From NCBI GenBank assembly GCA_948571325.1, contig CAOZKB010000026.1, forward strand, positions 1-12,829: a stretch of 12,829 bases of DNA, in the 5' to 3' direction. Source of the DNA: an uncultured Candidatus Saccharibacteria bacterium. Its GTDB lineage: Bacteria > Patescibacteriota > Saccharimonadia > Saccharimonadales > Saccharimonadaceae. A program made the translations under genes and the position numbers. Under the pieces are notes generated by a model. It made no database searches and was not told the DNA's origin. It worked only from the letters and a program-made list of their open reading frames with translations. This document shows, piece by piece, positions 1-7,463 of this stretch. The first letter of the stretch is position 1. Every line of letters starts with the position of its first letter.

Positions 1-33
1 AAAAATAGCAATTCACAAGAAAACACTTTACTA

Positions 34-65
34 CCCCTAACCGACATATTAGGGGCCATTTTTCA
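34..65 (+). terminator. Rho-independent terminator of an upstream gene
   Basis: A perfect 7-bp inverted repeat, CCCCTAA and TTAGGGG with an 8-base loop, is followed by CCATTTTT. The T run lies on the + side only, so it would stop transcription coming from a + strand gene left of the window. No coding sequence is visible before it. Confidence 0.6.
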
Positions 66-104
66 CAAGCATTATGCCTATTTTGTAAAATATTCTTTAT
101 TATT

Positions 105-135
105 TTTACATTTTTTGCAAAAAAAGTGATATAAT
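105..135 (+). promoter_or_regulatory. Possible upstream promoter (extended -10)
   Basis: TATAAT at 130-135 is preceded by TGA, which makes an extended -10. A TTTACA at 105-110 could be the -35, but the spacing of 19 bases is long. The surrounding DNA is very AT-rich, so a chance match is easy. It would be a second, distal promoter for the gene at 253. Confidence 0.3.
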
Positions 136-168
136 AAGACATAGAAATTTAATAATAAAATTTAAGTG

Positions 169-197
169 TTGACACGTATATATAAATATGCTATCAT
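169..197 (+). promoter_or_regulatory. Sigma-70-type promoter for the sigma-4/HARE gene and downstream genes
   Basis: A consensus -35 TTGACA (169-174) and a -10 TATCAT (192-197) are separated by exactly 17 bases. TGC directly before the -10 makes it an extended -10. Transcription would start near 204 and leave a leader of about 49 nt before the ATG at 253. No other good promoter is seen before 5652, so it may drive all four + strand genes. Confidence 0.75.
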
Positions 198-252
198 AGA
201 CAAAATTCAATAATAGTTATTAATTTTACGACACAAGGATAAAGGGAATCTA

Positions 253-1287
253 ATGGAGCAGAATGTCAGTATCATCGAGAACGCAATTAAAGGCAGTTTG
301 AGCATCATCGAGCAAGAGCGTGAACGCGAAATTATCTCGCGCCGCTTTGGGCTCTCTGGCCAAAAAGAAACACTCGAACAAATCGGGGAACTATTAAATA
401 TCACACGCGAACGCGTTCGTCAGCTCGAAAAGGCTATTCTAGTTCGCCTACGCATCGGAGCAGACGAAGAACAGATTCCCGACTTACCCACCGCCGAAAA
501 ACTCATTATCCGCAATCTTACCGAGCTTGGTCGTGTTGCTCGCACTACCGATCTCGCCGAGCGCATCTACGGACACAAAGCCACCCCAGCTGAGCGTGCC
601 GGTTTAATCTTTCTAGGTTCAATTTCTGCCAACCTTACTACGATTGACGAAAATGATAACTATTATTCTGCACTCGGCATTGGTGAATACGGCAATGCCA
701 AAGATGTCCAAACTAGAGCCGAAGAAATCGTCGAAGTCATCAAGAAAAACAAAGAGCCAATGACTATCGACCAACTTGACAAAGCTTTAGATTATGAGCA
801 CCCTGACCACATCAAAGCGATTGCGTCTATTTCTAAACAACTTGCCTCACTCAATGGTTACTGGGGTCTCGCTAAATGGCCAACTGTGAACCCTAAAAAC
901 ATCCGCGATAAAATCTTCGTCGTACTCGAAGCCCATAAGCAACCAATGCATTTTTCCGAGATCGCTACTGCCATCTCAAACTCTAATTTCCGCCGCAAAA
1001 ATGTTACCATCCAGGCCATTCATAACGAGCTCATTAAAGATCCCCGCTTCGTTCTCATTGGCCGTGGTATCTACGCTCTTAGTAGCTGGGGTTATGCTAA
1101 AGGCACCGTTTCCGACATTATCGCCCACGTACTCAAAGAAGCTGGCGAACCACTCACGCGCGAAGAAGTTGTCAAACGCGTTTTGCACGCTCGTAAAGTT
1201 AAAGAAACTACCGTATTATTGAATCTCCAAAATAAAGAATTATTCGAAAAAGTCGACAAAGATTCTTACACTCTTGCCAAAAAATAA
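253..1287 (+). CDS. Sigma-70 region 4 protein fused to tandem winged-helix (HARE-HTH) domains
   Basis: This is a likely DNA-binding transcription regulator of 344 aa. Residues about 20-67 look like sigma-70 region 4: an ERER..I..RRFGL helix, then EQIGELLNITRERVRQLEK, the helix-turn-helix that binds -35 elements in true sigma factors. No region 2 (-10 recognition, core binding) is present, so it is not a complete sigma factor. The remainder reads as repeated winged-helix units at about 80-145, 153-208, 217-278 and 282-342. The unit at 217-278 best resembles the HARE-HTH fold shared with the RNA polymerase delta subunit. Its start ATG follows AAAGGGA at a suitable distance. The ATPase gene follows after 31 bases and is probably co-transcribed. 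The family is seen in CPR and some Firmicutes; its exact role is not known to me. Fold assignment is fairly sure, function is inference. Confidence 0.8.
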   Translation: MEQNVSIIENAIKGSLSIIEQEREREIISRRFGLSGQKETLEQIGELLNITRERVRQLEKAILVRLRIGADEEQIPDLPTAEKLIIRNLTELGRVARTTDLAERIYGHKATPAERAGLIFLGSISANLTTIDENDNYYSALGIGEYGNAKDVQTRAEEIVEVIKKNKEPMTIDQLDKALDYEHPDHIKAIASISKQLASLNGYWGLAKWPTVNPKNIRDKIFVVLEAHKQPMHFSEIATAISNSNFRRKNVTIQAIHNELIKDPRFVLIGRGIYALSSWGYAKGTVSDIIAHVLKEAGEPLTREEVVKRVLHARKVKETTVLLNLQNKELFEKVDKDSYTLAKK

Positions 1288-1318
1288 AACCTAACCACAT
1301 TAAAGGGGTCAAAAACTT

Positions 1319-4252
1319 ATGCTTACAGCTCTTGTTCAGTTTGTATTAAATCCACTGGTTTGGATTCCAATCGTAGCAATTTTAGGTTTTTTGACTTATC
1401 GTAATTACAAAAAACTCAACCAACTCAAAGTTCTCAACGTCGACTCCGTCCTCCTAATGCTCGAGATCCCGCGTACTAATGACAAAAAGGAACTCGCTGC
1501 CGAACAACTTTTTGCTAGTCTCCACGGCATCCTGCGCGACAAAACTGAGCTCAAAAATTCTGGCGGCGTCCAAGAACATTTAAGTTTCGAAATAGTTTCT
1601 ACTGGTGGACAAATCCGTTTCTACGTCTGGGTACCGAAAATCCTCCAGAGTTTTGTCGAAGGTCAAATTTACGCTCAATACCCCACCGTCCAAATCTACA
1701 AAATGTCCGAAGATTATGCCGATGATTACGAAAAACATCCCGTAGTTTACAAAACCGAACTATCGCTCACCGAGAATGAGGCCTTACCAATCAAGACCTT
1801 CGAAAATTTTGAAGTTGACCCCCTTGCTGGTATCACCGGCACACTCGCTAAACTTAACCCAGACTCTTCTGAAGAACTTTGGATTCAGATTCTTACCCGC
1901 CCCGTAGCCGACGATTGGCATAAACGCATTACCGATAAATGGGTACAAAAAATCAAATCCGGCAAAAAAGTTGGCGCACTTGGCATTGACTGGCACTGGC
2001 TAATCACTGCCCTCGGCGCACTCATTGCTCCACCTCAAGGTGGCGACGGTACTCCTAAACCCGTAGAGTTATCCGAACGCGATAAAACTCGCATTGCTAA
2101 AGCCGAAGAAAAAGCCACCAAACTTGGCTACGAAGTTAAAATTCGCCTCGCTTACCTCGGTGAAGATCAAACCAGCGCTAAGCTCAATATGCAAGCCTTA
2201 GTCGGTACATTCAAGCAGTATAACTCTACTAACCTCAACGGCTTCAAGCTCACTGGCGGCAGTTTTAACCCCGAAGACCTCGAAGCCTACAAACTCAGGC
2301 AATTTGCCAACCATGGCTTTATTCTCAATATTTCTGAACTTGCTTCCGTCTACCATTTGCCCCACACTTCCGTTGAAACCCCCAACATCGTTTGGGCCAC
2401 CTCCAAAACTGCCGAACCGCCCGCCAAACTTCCATTGATTACTGGACATGAAGAGTCTGACGCACAAATTTCCGCTTTTGGCCTCACAAACTTCCGCGGT
2501 ATTAACCACCAATTCGGCCTCTTGCGACGCGATCGCTCTAGGCACGTCTATATCATCGGTCAAACCGGCGCCGGTAAAAGTGGTATGCTCGAACTTTTCG
2601 CCCTCAGCGATATTTTCCATAACCAAGGCTATTGTATTATTGACCCTCACGGCGACTTCGCCATCAATAATCTCCGTTTCGTGCCAGAATCGCGCATTCA
2701 CGATGTAGTCTATTTTAACCCTTCAGACACTGACTATCCCGTAGCTTTTAATCCGCTCGAACTTAGCGACCCATCCCGCAAGCCTAACGTTTGTTCTGAA
2801 GTCATCGGCGTACTCAAGCGTATGTTTGGCGATTCCTGGGGTCCACGCCTTGAGCATATCTTACGTTACACCATCCTAGCGCTCCTTGATCGCCCAGAAA
2901 CCACCCTACTCGACATTTCTCGTATGCTTACTGATAAAGATTTTCGCAAAGAAACTCTTAATTATTGTCTTGACGTTACGGTTCTACAGTTCTGGAAACA
3001 CGAATTTGGCCAATGGAACGAAAAACAAGTCAACGAAAGCATCGCCCCTGTTCTTAACAAAGTCGGTGCCTTCACTGCTAACCCTATTATCCGCAATATC
3101 ATTGGTCAGCCAAAATCAAGCTTTGATGTGCGTAAAATTATGGACGAAGGCAAAATTCTCGTCGTCAACCTTTCCAAGGGTCTCATCGGCGAAGATAACG
3201 CTGGCATTCTTGGCGCTTTCCTTGTCACAAAAGTTCAACTTGCCGCTATGAGCCGTAGTGACATTCCTGACGTTGCCGATCGCCGTCCATTTTACCTTTA
3301 CGTAGACGAGTTTCAAAACTTCGCCACCGACTCCTTTGCCGTTATCCTTTCTGAAGCACGCAAATATGGTCTTAACCTTACCGTCGCTAACCAATACATA
3401 TCCCAGATGACCGACTCAGTGCGTGATGCCGTCTTTGGCAACGTTGGTACCACCATTAGCTTCCGTGTCTCCGCCGACGACGCTCCAATCCTCACCAAAC
3501 AATTCGAACCCATCTTTGACCAAAACGACCTTATCCAAATGAATAATCGACACTTTGTCATTTCTATGATTATCAACGGCGAAAAAGCCCCCGCCTTCTC
3601 CGCCACTACTCTATCACTCCCCACCACCCCACAGGACAATTTTGATAAAATCGTCGAGCTCTCCCGCCAAGGTTACGCTCGTACGCGTGCCGAGGTAGAA
3701 GCCGAAATTCGCGCTACCATCGAACAATCCGAAAAATACAAAAAAGAGCTTTCCGACAGCGGTCGTGCCGCCAGCGAAGCAGGGAATCAACCCGTCAATA
3801 ACCTAGGGCCCAACACTAATTTTGTTTTTCAGCCCGAACAAAAACCGAACAATAATAATTACAATCAAAATAATTACCGACCTAACAAACCTGAAAACAC
3901 TAGCCCACAAGGGGACTTCCGCAAGCTCAAACTTTCCCCCAATGCCGCCGAAGGGAAGAATCGATTAAGCCTAAAAGATTTAGCCGCACTCACCCAAAGC
4001 ATTCAGAGCGACCGCGCCGAATCTGCCAAAACCGCCGCCAATACTGAACTCCTAAGCAATAAAATTCATCTGCCCGCCACTAATCAACAGCAATCAAACA
4101 CATCATCTGTCACCCATCAACCCACCGAAAATAGACAGAACTCACCTAGTAATAACAGCAATAACCGCAACCGGCGTAACCGTCGCAATAAAATCAATAA
4201 TCAACAAAAGTCAAATCAAACCCCTCAACTAAATCAAAATGCTAAAAAATAA
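1319..4252 (+). CDS. Membrane-anchored VirD4/TraG-like type IV secretion ATPase with disordered tail
   Basis: This 977-aa P-loop ATPase belongs to the conjugative-transfer/T4SS coupling group (FtsK-HerA superfamily). One hydrophobic segment at residues about 7-26 anchors it, followed by a basic stretch and about 370 residues of uncharacterised N-terminal domain. Walker A is GQTGAGKS at 414-421. Walker B is FYLYVDEFQNF, with D663 and E664. ANQYISQM and FGNVGTTISFRVS further on resemble the sensor and C-terminal motifs of TraG/TraD proteins. From about residue 810 the chain turns into an Asn/Gln/Pro-rich, probably disordered tail with a basic NRNRRNRRNK end; only residues about 866-895 look helical and ordered. 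The start has AAAGGGG about 10 bases upstream. Such proteins are widespread chromosomal genes in CPR and are thought to move DNA or protein across the membrane or to power pili. The true substrate is unknown, and no relaxase or other T4SS gene is present here. Confidence 0.85.
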   Translation: MLTALVQFVLNPLVWIPIVAILGFLTYRNYKKLNQLKVLNVDSVLLMLEIPRTNDKKELAAEQLFASLHGILRDKTELKNSGGVQEHLSFEIVSTGGQIRFYVWVPKILQSFVEGQIYAQYPTVQIYKMSEDYADDYEKHPVVYKTELSLTENEALPIKTFENFEVDPLAGITGTLAKLNPDSSEELWIQILTRPVADDWHKRITDKWVQKIKSGKKVGALGIDWHWLITALGALIAPPQGGDGTPKPVELSERDKTRIAKAEEKATKLGYEVKIRLAYLGEDQTSAKLNMQALVGTFKQYNSTNLNGFKLTGGSFNPEDLEAYKLRQFANHGFILNISELASVYHLPHTSVETPNIVWATSKTAEPPAKLPLITGHEESDAQISAFGLTNFRGINHQFGLLRRDRSRHVYIIGQTGAGKSGMLELFALSDIFHNQGYCIIDPHGDFAINNLRFVPESRIHDVVYFNPSDTDYPVAFNPLELSDPSRKPNVCSEVIGVLKRMFGDSWGPRLEHILRYTILALLDRPETTLLDISRMLTDKDFRKETLNYCLDVTVLQFWKHEFGQWNEKQVNESIAPVLNKVGAFTANPIIRNIIGQPKSSFDVRKIMDEGKILVVNLSKGLIGEDNAGILGAFLVTKVQLAAMSRSDIPDVADRRPFYLYVDEFQNFATDSFAVILSEARKYGLNLTVANQYISQMTDSVRDAVFGNVGTTISFRVSADDAPILTKQFEPIFDQNDLIQMNNRHFVISMIINGEKAPAFSATTLSLPTTPQDNFDKIVELSRQGYARTRAEVEAEIRATIEQSEKYKKELSDSGRAASEAGNQPVNNLGPNTNFVFQPEQKPNNNNYNQNNYRPNKPENTSPQGDFRKLKLSPNAAEGKNRLSLKDLAALTQSIQSDRAESAKTAANTELLSNKIHLPATNQQQSNTSSVTHQPTENRQNSPSNNSNNRNRRNRRNKINNQQKSNQTPQLNQNAKK

Positions 4253-4268
4253 TAATTAATCCCACGCT

Positions 4269-4865
4269 ATGACTTTACTACAATTAGCTAACTTAATTTT
4301 GGCTCTTGATCAACATCCTATCCGCCGAATTCGTCTTGCAAAACTCATCTATTTCACCCATAAAGAACTTATCCGCAAGGGAATTATGCAACCCGACGAC
4401 ATCAAATATCTCCGTATGCCACTGGGGCCGACCCCTATTGGACTGGTTAGTCTAACCGAGGACTCCGACGGGGAAATATACAGCACAAAAGTCCCCACTC
4501 CTATTCTCACCTACGAATCCGAAGAGTTCAGCACTAAGCTTACATTACAAGCCGTTAGACAAAAAGCACTCAAAGCAAGTCAAATTGTCGAGAAATTCCT
4601 CCCCATCTTAAACAAAAAAACTACTTCGGAACTTATTAAACTTAGTCAACGTGATCCCAGTTGGAGAACACATCACAATGGGGAACATTTCACTATCACG
4701 TCCAACGACTTAAAAAATCCCCTCCCCCGTTTCCAATTAAAAATCAACATTGTGCGACATTTACCCCACAACGAAGCAGAGGCTATTCAGGCCGCTCTTT
4801 TGCGCGGGATGAAGCCAGACATCATTGAAGAAAGCACAGACCTGGAATACCCCGATGAAAATTAA
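4269..4865 (+). CDS. Panacea-domain (DUF4065, SocA-like) protein, probable antitoxin
   Basis: This 198-aa protein probably neutralises the Fic protein encoded next to it. The N-terminal half shows the Panacea pattern: a helix ending RLAKLIYFTHKELIRKG (residues 22-38), then the YLRMPLGPTPIGLV strand-turn (48-60) in place of the usual YGPV motif. The LSQRDPSW stretch (125-132) matches the conserved Trp near the end of the domain. Panacea proteins act as antitoxins in SocAB-like and PanAT pairs with many unrelated toxins, Fic/Doc among the neighbours I recall. The ATG lies 16 bases after the ATPase stop. No Shine-Dalgarno sequence is visible, which suggests translational coupling. Its end overlaps the Fic start by 11 bases, the tight antitoxin-first order typical of such pairs. 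I found no strict S/TxxxEG/N Fic-inhibition motif in it, so any inhibition would work another way. Domain call is fairly confident, antitoxin role is inferred. Confidence 0.7.
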   Translation: MTLLQLANLILALDQHPIRRIRLAKLIYFTHKELIRKGIMQPDDIKYLRMPLGPTPIGLVSLTEDSDGEIYSTKVPTPILTYESEEFSTKLTLQAVRQKALKASQIVEKFLPILNKKTTSELIKLSQRDPSWRTHHNGEHFTITSNDLKNPLPRFQLKINIVRHLPHNEAEAIQAALLRGMKPDIIEESTDLEYPDEN

Positions 4866-5652
4866 CCCCATTCGCAAGCTCTCAACGTCGCAAAATAATA
4901 TTACTAGCGCACCAATCCAGCCCTACAGCAGCGAACGCTATGAAATCTCTCGCGAAGACGCCGCCAAAAGTCTCTGGAAGGCCTACCGGCGCACTCCTGA
5001 ATATAAAAGTGGCCGCATTTATTCTATCAACTCCGTTCATCCACTAGTACGCCAAGCCGAAGAACGCGGACTGAATGACATTATTCTAGATTTTATTTCG
5101 CAACTCGAAAAATCCAGCAGTACTCGCCAACGTCTCATCAATCGCAACGAAAATGACTGGATACAAGACTGGCGCAAAATGCATACCATCTTATTTCAGC
5201 GCGTTTATCGTCAAACTGGCCAGCTAAGGCCGCTTGGCCACGATGTCCGTTTTGGCTCTCCCGGAGATGAAGATTTGCATAAAATCCCTCGTGGCGGAGC
5301 CGAAGTCTATAATGAATTATTCATACTCGCCCGCAACATCAAAGATAGGCTAGCATACGTCGACAACTATCAAATCGACGAAGTTTGCCGCTTTCTCGCT
5401 CAATTCCACTACGGTTTCATCCGCGTCCACCCCTTCTTCGACGGCAACGGCCGCATCGCTCGCGTCGTCACCGACCAGCTCTCCGTTTCACTCGGCTATA
5501 TACCTATTATTGCCGGCTTTCCTCGTAGTAATTCTCAAAAGAAATCCGCCTACCACGCTGCTATTACTAGCTGTATTGGCGACTACGCTTGCGACTCATT
5601 AACCAACTGGATCAAACTACAGCTCACCGAAAAACTCACCGAAATTATCTAG
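4855..5652 (+). CDS. Fic family protein, probable AMP-transferase toxin
   Basis: Fic proteins transfer AMP (sometimes UMP or phosphate) from a nucleotide to Ser, Thr or Tyr of a target protein. The 265-aa product carries an intact active-site motif HPFFDGNGRIAR at 192-203, with catalytic H192, the metal-binding acidic residue D196 and the phosphate-binding GNGR. The preceding FLAQFHYGFIRV helix is also typical. The RFGSP...IPRGGAEV stretch (132-151) probably forms the target-docking flap. The N-terminal 100 residues are family-specific. I chose the ATG at 4855, which overlaps the Panacea gene by 11 bases; an in-frame TTG at 4825 is possible but would sit deeper inside that gene. No strict S/TxxxEG/N autoinhibitory motif is visible in either protein, so this Fic may rely wholly on the partner for control. 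The target is unknown. The motif call is sure; the toxin role comes from context. Confidence 0.88.
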   Translation: MKINPIRKLSTSQNNITSAPIQPYSSERYEISREDAAKSLWKAYRRTPEYKSGRIYSINSVHPLVRQAEERGLNDIILDFISQLEKSSSTRQRLINRNENDWIQDWRKMHTILFQRVYRQTGQLRPLGHDVRFGSPGDEDLHKIPRGGAEVYNELFILARNIKDRLAYVDNYQIDEVCRFLAQFHYGFIRVHPFFDGNGRIARVVTDQLSVSLGYIPIIAGFPRSNSQKKSAYHAAITSCIGDYACDSLTNWIKLQLTEKLTEII

Positions 5653-5738
5653 AGCACAAACGGGAACCATACGCACAAAATCCTACCATCGTTTTTCCAC
5701 CAAAAAGCCGTGGGGGATTAAACTTTTTGTCCGCACTG

Positions 5739-5761
5739 GACGTATGAATACTCGTCTTTTT
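5739..5761 (+). terminator. Possible terminator after the Fic gene
   Basis: GACGTA pairs with TAC and GTC across a two-base bulge, closing a TGAA loop, and TTTTT follows immediately. It lies about 90 bases after the Fic stop. The stem is short, so this is a moderate call. Its T run merges into the extended -10 box at 5761-5769. Confidence 0.35.
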
Positions 5762-5769
5762 GATATAAT
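5761..5769 (+). promoter_or_regulatory. Extended -10 box (TGATATAAT) in the intergenic region
   Basis: A perfect TATAAT preceded by TGA. No good -35 is found at 16-18 bases. If active, it would start a + strand transcript near 5776, at the first arm of the inverted repeat 5773-5802, with no protein gene downstream on that strand. Confidence 0.3.
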
Positions 5770-5772
5770 TGT

Positions 5773-5802
5773 AATGTCGCACAATATAGATTTTACGACA
5801 TT
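5773..5802. repeat. Inverted repeat AATGTCG-N16-CGACATT
   Basis: Two perfect 7-base arms flank 16 AT-rich bases, right after the extended -10 at 5764-5769. It could be an operator or the 5' hairpin of a transcript starting there. Another ACGACATTCA lies at 5935-5944 as a direct copy of 5795-5804. With arms this short, chance cannot be excluded. Confidence 0.4.
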
Positions 5803-5944
5803 CAACCAGTGAAGCCGCTCAGCCGCCTCCCTAAAACTCTGCCTTCTAAATCTAGCTCGGCCGCCGCCGCGCTCCGCCTAATCCAGCCATTTTTTGTCGC
5901 CGAAATTCCCTCTTTTTGTCTTCTTTACACTACCACGACATTCA

Positions 5945-5962
5945 CTAGCTTTTCTAGCTTTT
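5945..5962 (+). repeat. Tandem repeat, 9-bp unit x2 (CTAGCTTTT)
   Basis: CTAGCTTTT occurs twice with no gap, in a pyrimidine-rich stretch of the intergenic region. A copy number of two suggests simple slippage rather than a functional array. Confidence 0.7.
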
Positions 5963-6002
5963 CCATCTTTTGTTATTCATCGTATTTTTTACTCCCCTCC
6001 AC

Positions 6003-6024
6003 ACCCGAACAAAACCCGAACAAA
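6003..6024 (+). repeat. Tandem repeat, 11-bp unit x2 (ACCCGAACAAA)
   Basis: ACCCGAACAAA is repeated twice exactly, and the next bases start a third copy (AC) before it breaks off. It lies 40 bases from the 9-bp tandem repeat, which suggests this DNA is free of coding constraint. Confidence 0.75.
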
Positions 6025-6084
6025 ACAAGGAACTAAAAAGCCAAAAAATCGCTACTTTAACCACCCATCTATTCATTACATATT

Positions 6085-6124
6085 CTCAAAAAACAGTAAA
6101 AGGCGCCAAAAAAACAGACGCCTT
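6085..6124 (-). terminator. Rho-independent terminator of the secreted-protein gene
   Basis: On the - strand AAGGCG and CGCCTT form a 6-bp stem with a 13-base loop. TTTTACTGTTTTTT follows, about 80 bases after the stop codon at 6204. The + side lacks a T run, so it serves the - strand gene. Confidence 0.6.
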
Positions 6125-6144
6125 CCTCTACTTTCAAAACAACG

Positions 6145-6164
6145 CAAAAGACCCGCATACGGGT
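6145..6164 (-). terminator. Weak hairpin just after the secreted-protein gene
   Basis: ACCCG and CGGGT form a short stem with a 4-base loop about 40 bases after the stop. On the - strand it is followed by CTTTTGCGTTGTTTT, an interrupted T run. It may act as a first, leaky terminator before the one at 6085-6124. Confidence 0.4.
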
Positions 6165-6203
6165 ATAAAATCACAGCAATCACAGAATAACGATGTTAAA
6201 AAA

Positions 6204-7463
6204 TCATAAAACATAAGTTATATATATTCTATCACCGGTAAACTCCGCAAGACTAACCCGTGTACTCAATAGAACCCCAATCACTTCACCGTCATCTTCT
6301 ACCTGCGTCGCAAGCATTGGTAAGTTCCACATCTGATCCACATTTGCCCAAATACCAGTCAAAATACTATAGCTATTATTAGACGACCAAGCATAGCCGT
6401 TTTTATTTTCCGCCGCCGTCGTCCAGCCAGTCGCCGCCAGAGCTTTCAGAGATAAACCTTTTAACTCATCCACCTGCCAGCTCTGATCAATCGGATCAGC
6501 AAAAATTCTATCACTATCCGACGTAACCACTTGCATAACACTCTTCAACAAACCATCTTTACCAACGGCTAGATCGAACGTCAAGTACGGCTCCTCCGCC
6601 GAATCATCCTTGGCCACCTTGCGCAGTTCATCCACCCAACTCGGCAAATCCACCGCCATCGTCAAATGCAGCTCCGTTGCCGACAAATTCCCCGCCGCAT
6701 CCAGAGCTTTCTCAGACCAATCCGGCTCCACATACATCGAGTTTTCCGGTTGCGCCTCATTAAGCTGCCATAAATCCTCAATCTTCGGCGCATAAATCGC
6801 CATCTTACCAGCCGGTATCAGCCCTAACGCCGTCACCTGCAGCGGTTCAGCATTTCTCTCCTTAAATTTACTCTGCCAATCCGCCCACCCGTACGTCCGC
6901 AGCTTAAACTTCAAAGTCTGCCAAGTTCCAGCCTTCAAGCCATCTTTCTTGCCACCATCGCATTCTAAGCGCAAAACATTTACACCTTCACTATCCGCAG
7001 CATCCCCAACGGCTCTCATTACGGTCAGGCCACTGAGCTCCGAATTATCCATCTCAAACAGCGCATAGTCTAAAGAGCCCGGCACGTATTCCAACAGCAG
7101 ATCTTTCTCCTCCGCAGATACAAACAGGTTCGCTTCAGCCCCAGGTTGTGCTGCCGCAGTACCTTTTCTCAACAGTAATACCCGTATCAGGCCCCCGTCC
7201 CCTCCAGCTCCAATCACGCTCGAAAACTCAATTTTCAGTTCTACCGCCTCCAGGGCTTCCCTCCTAACATCCACTGCTACTAGATACTCACTATCGGACC
7301 GCAACGGCAAACCCTCAGATATAACTTCCCCGCTAGTATAGTCCTGAATCCGGACATCCTTCACCTGTAAATCCGGCTCCGCCGCTTCTGCTATTCCATT
7401 TGCGCCAACCATAAAAAATGCTGCTAAAATAACCAACAAAAACTTACCAAAAAATTTCTTCAT
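6204..7463 (-). CDS. Secreted protein of unknown function
   Basis: The 419-aa product begins with a clear signal peptide: MKKFFGKF, a hydrophobic core, and an AEA cleavage site near residue 28. No lipobox Cys, LPxTG or C-terminal membrane segment is visible, so it should be exported and either released or held at the surface by other means. The mature part is acidic and rich in beta-prone stretches such as EYLVAVDVRREALEAVELKI and WQTLKFKL. I do not recognise a catalytic motif; a carbohydrate- or protein-binding fold like cohesin is only a loose resemblance. It has a strong ribosome-binding site (AGGAGG, 7 bases before the ATG), its own promoter and a long structured leader. It follows the division operon in the same direction but is set off from it by 238 bases. 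The gene is real; its function is unknown. Confidence 0.85.
   Translation of the reverse strand: MKKFFGKFLLVILAAFFMVGANGIAEAAEPDLQVKDVRIQDYTSGEVISEGLPLRSDSEYLVAVDVRREALEAVELKIEFSSVIGAGGDGGLIRVLLLRKGTAAAQPGAEANLFVSAEEKDLLLEYVPGSLDYALFEMDNSELSGLTVMRAVGDAADSEGVNVLRLECDGGKKDGLKAGTWQTLKFKLRTYGWADWQSKFKERNAEPLQVTALGLIPAGKMAIYAPKIEDLWQLNEAQPENSMYVEPDWSEKALDAAGNLSATELHLTMAVDLPSWVDELRKVAKDDSAEEPYLTFDLAVGKDGLLKSVMQVVTSDSDRIFADPIDQSWQVDELKGLSLKALAATGWTTAAENKNGYAWSSNNSYSILTGIWANVDQMWNLPMLATQVEDDGEVIGVLLSTRVSLAEFTGDRIYITYVL

Larger units (their letters stand above)
5653..6203. other. Long convergent intergenic region without a convincing gene
   Basis: About 550 bases separate the Fic gene (+) from the secreted-protein gene (-). 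The region contains a possible + terminator and an extended -10 near 5739-5769, an inverted repeat at 5773-5802, a GC-rich patch around 5809-5890, a pyrimidine-rich + strand stretch to about 6000, two short tandem repeats, and two hairpins near 6100-6164 that suit termination of the - strand gene. Open frames here lack ribosome-binding sites and have low-complexity translations. I recognise no tRNA, tmRNA, RNase P or SRP RNA signature. It may hold an unrecognised RNA or the decayed remains of a gene. Confidence 0.6.

Noticed and set aside
223..233. ATTTTACGACA shared between the leader at 223 and the intergenic site at 5790
   Set aside because: A single 11-base match is expected by chance several times in an AT-rich window of this size.
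2198..2701. Long - strand open frame (167 codons) inside the ATPase gene
   Set aside because: It lies wholly within a well-supported gene with clear motifs; such shadows follow from the C-ending codon use of the + gene.
4825..4854. TTG start for the Fic gene
   Set aside because: It would extend the overlap with the Panacea gene by 30 bases and has no clear ribosome-binding site; the ATG at 4855 gives a usual short overlap.
5940..6000. Tiny - strand frame MNNKRWKS after a GGAGG-like sequence
   Set aside because: Eight codons without a following gene on that strand; the GGAGGGG comes from a purine-rich stretch and is probably chance.
5809..6036. Open frame of 75 codons (+) beginning with GTG in the intergenic region
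   Set aside because: There is no ribosome-binding site, the translation is Ser/Phe/Pro-rich low complexity, and it covers tandem repeats.
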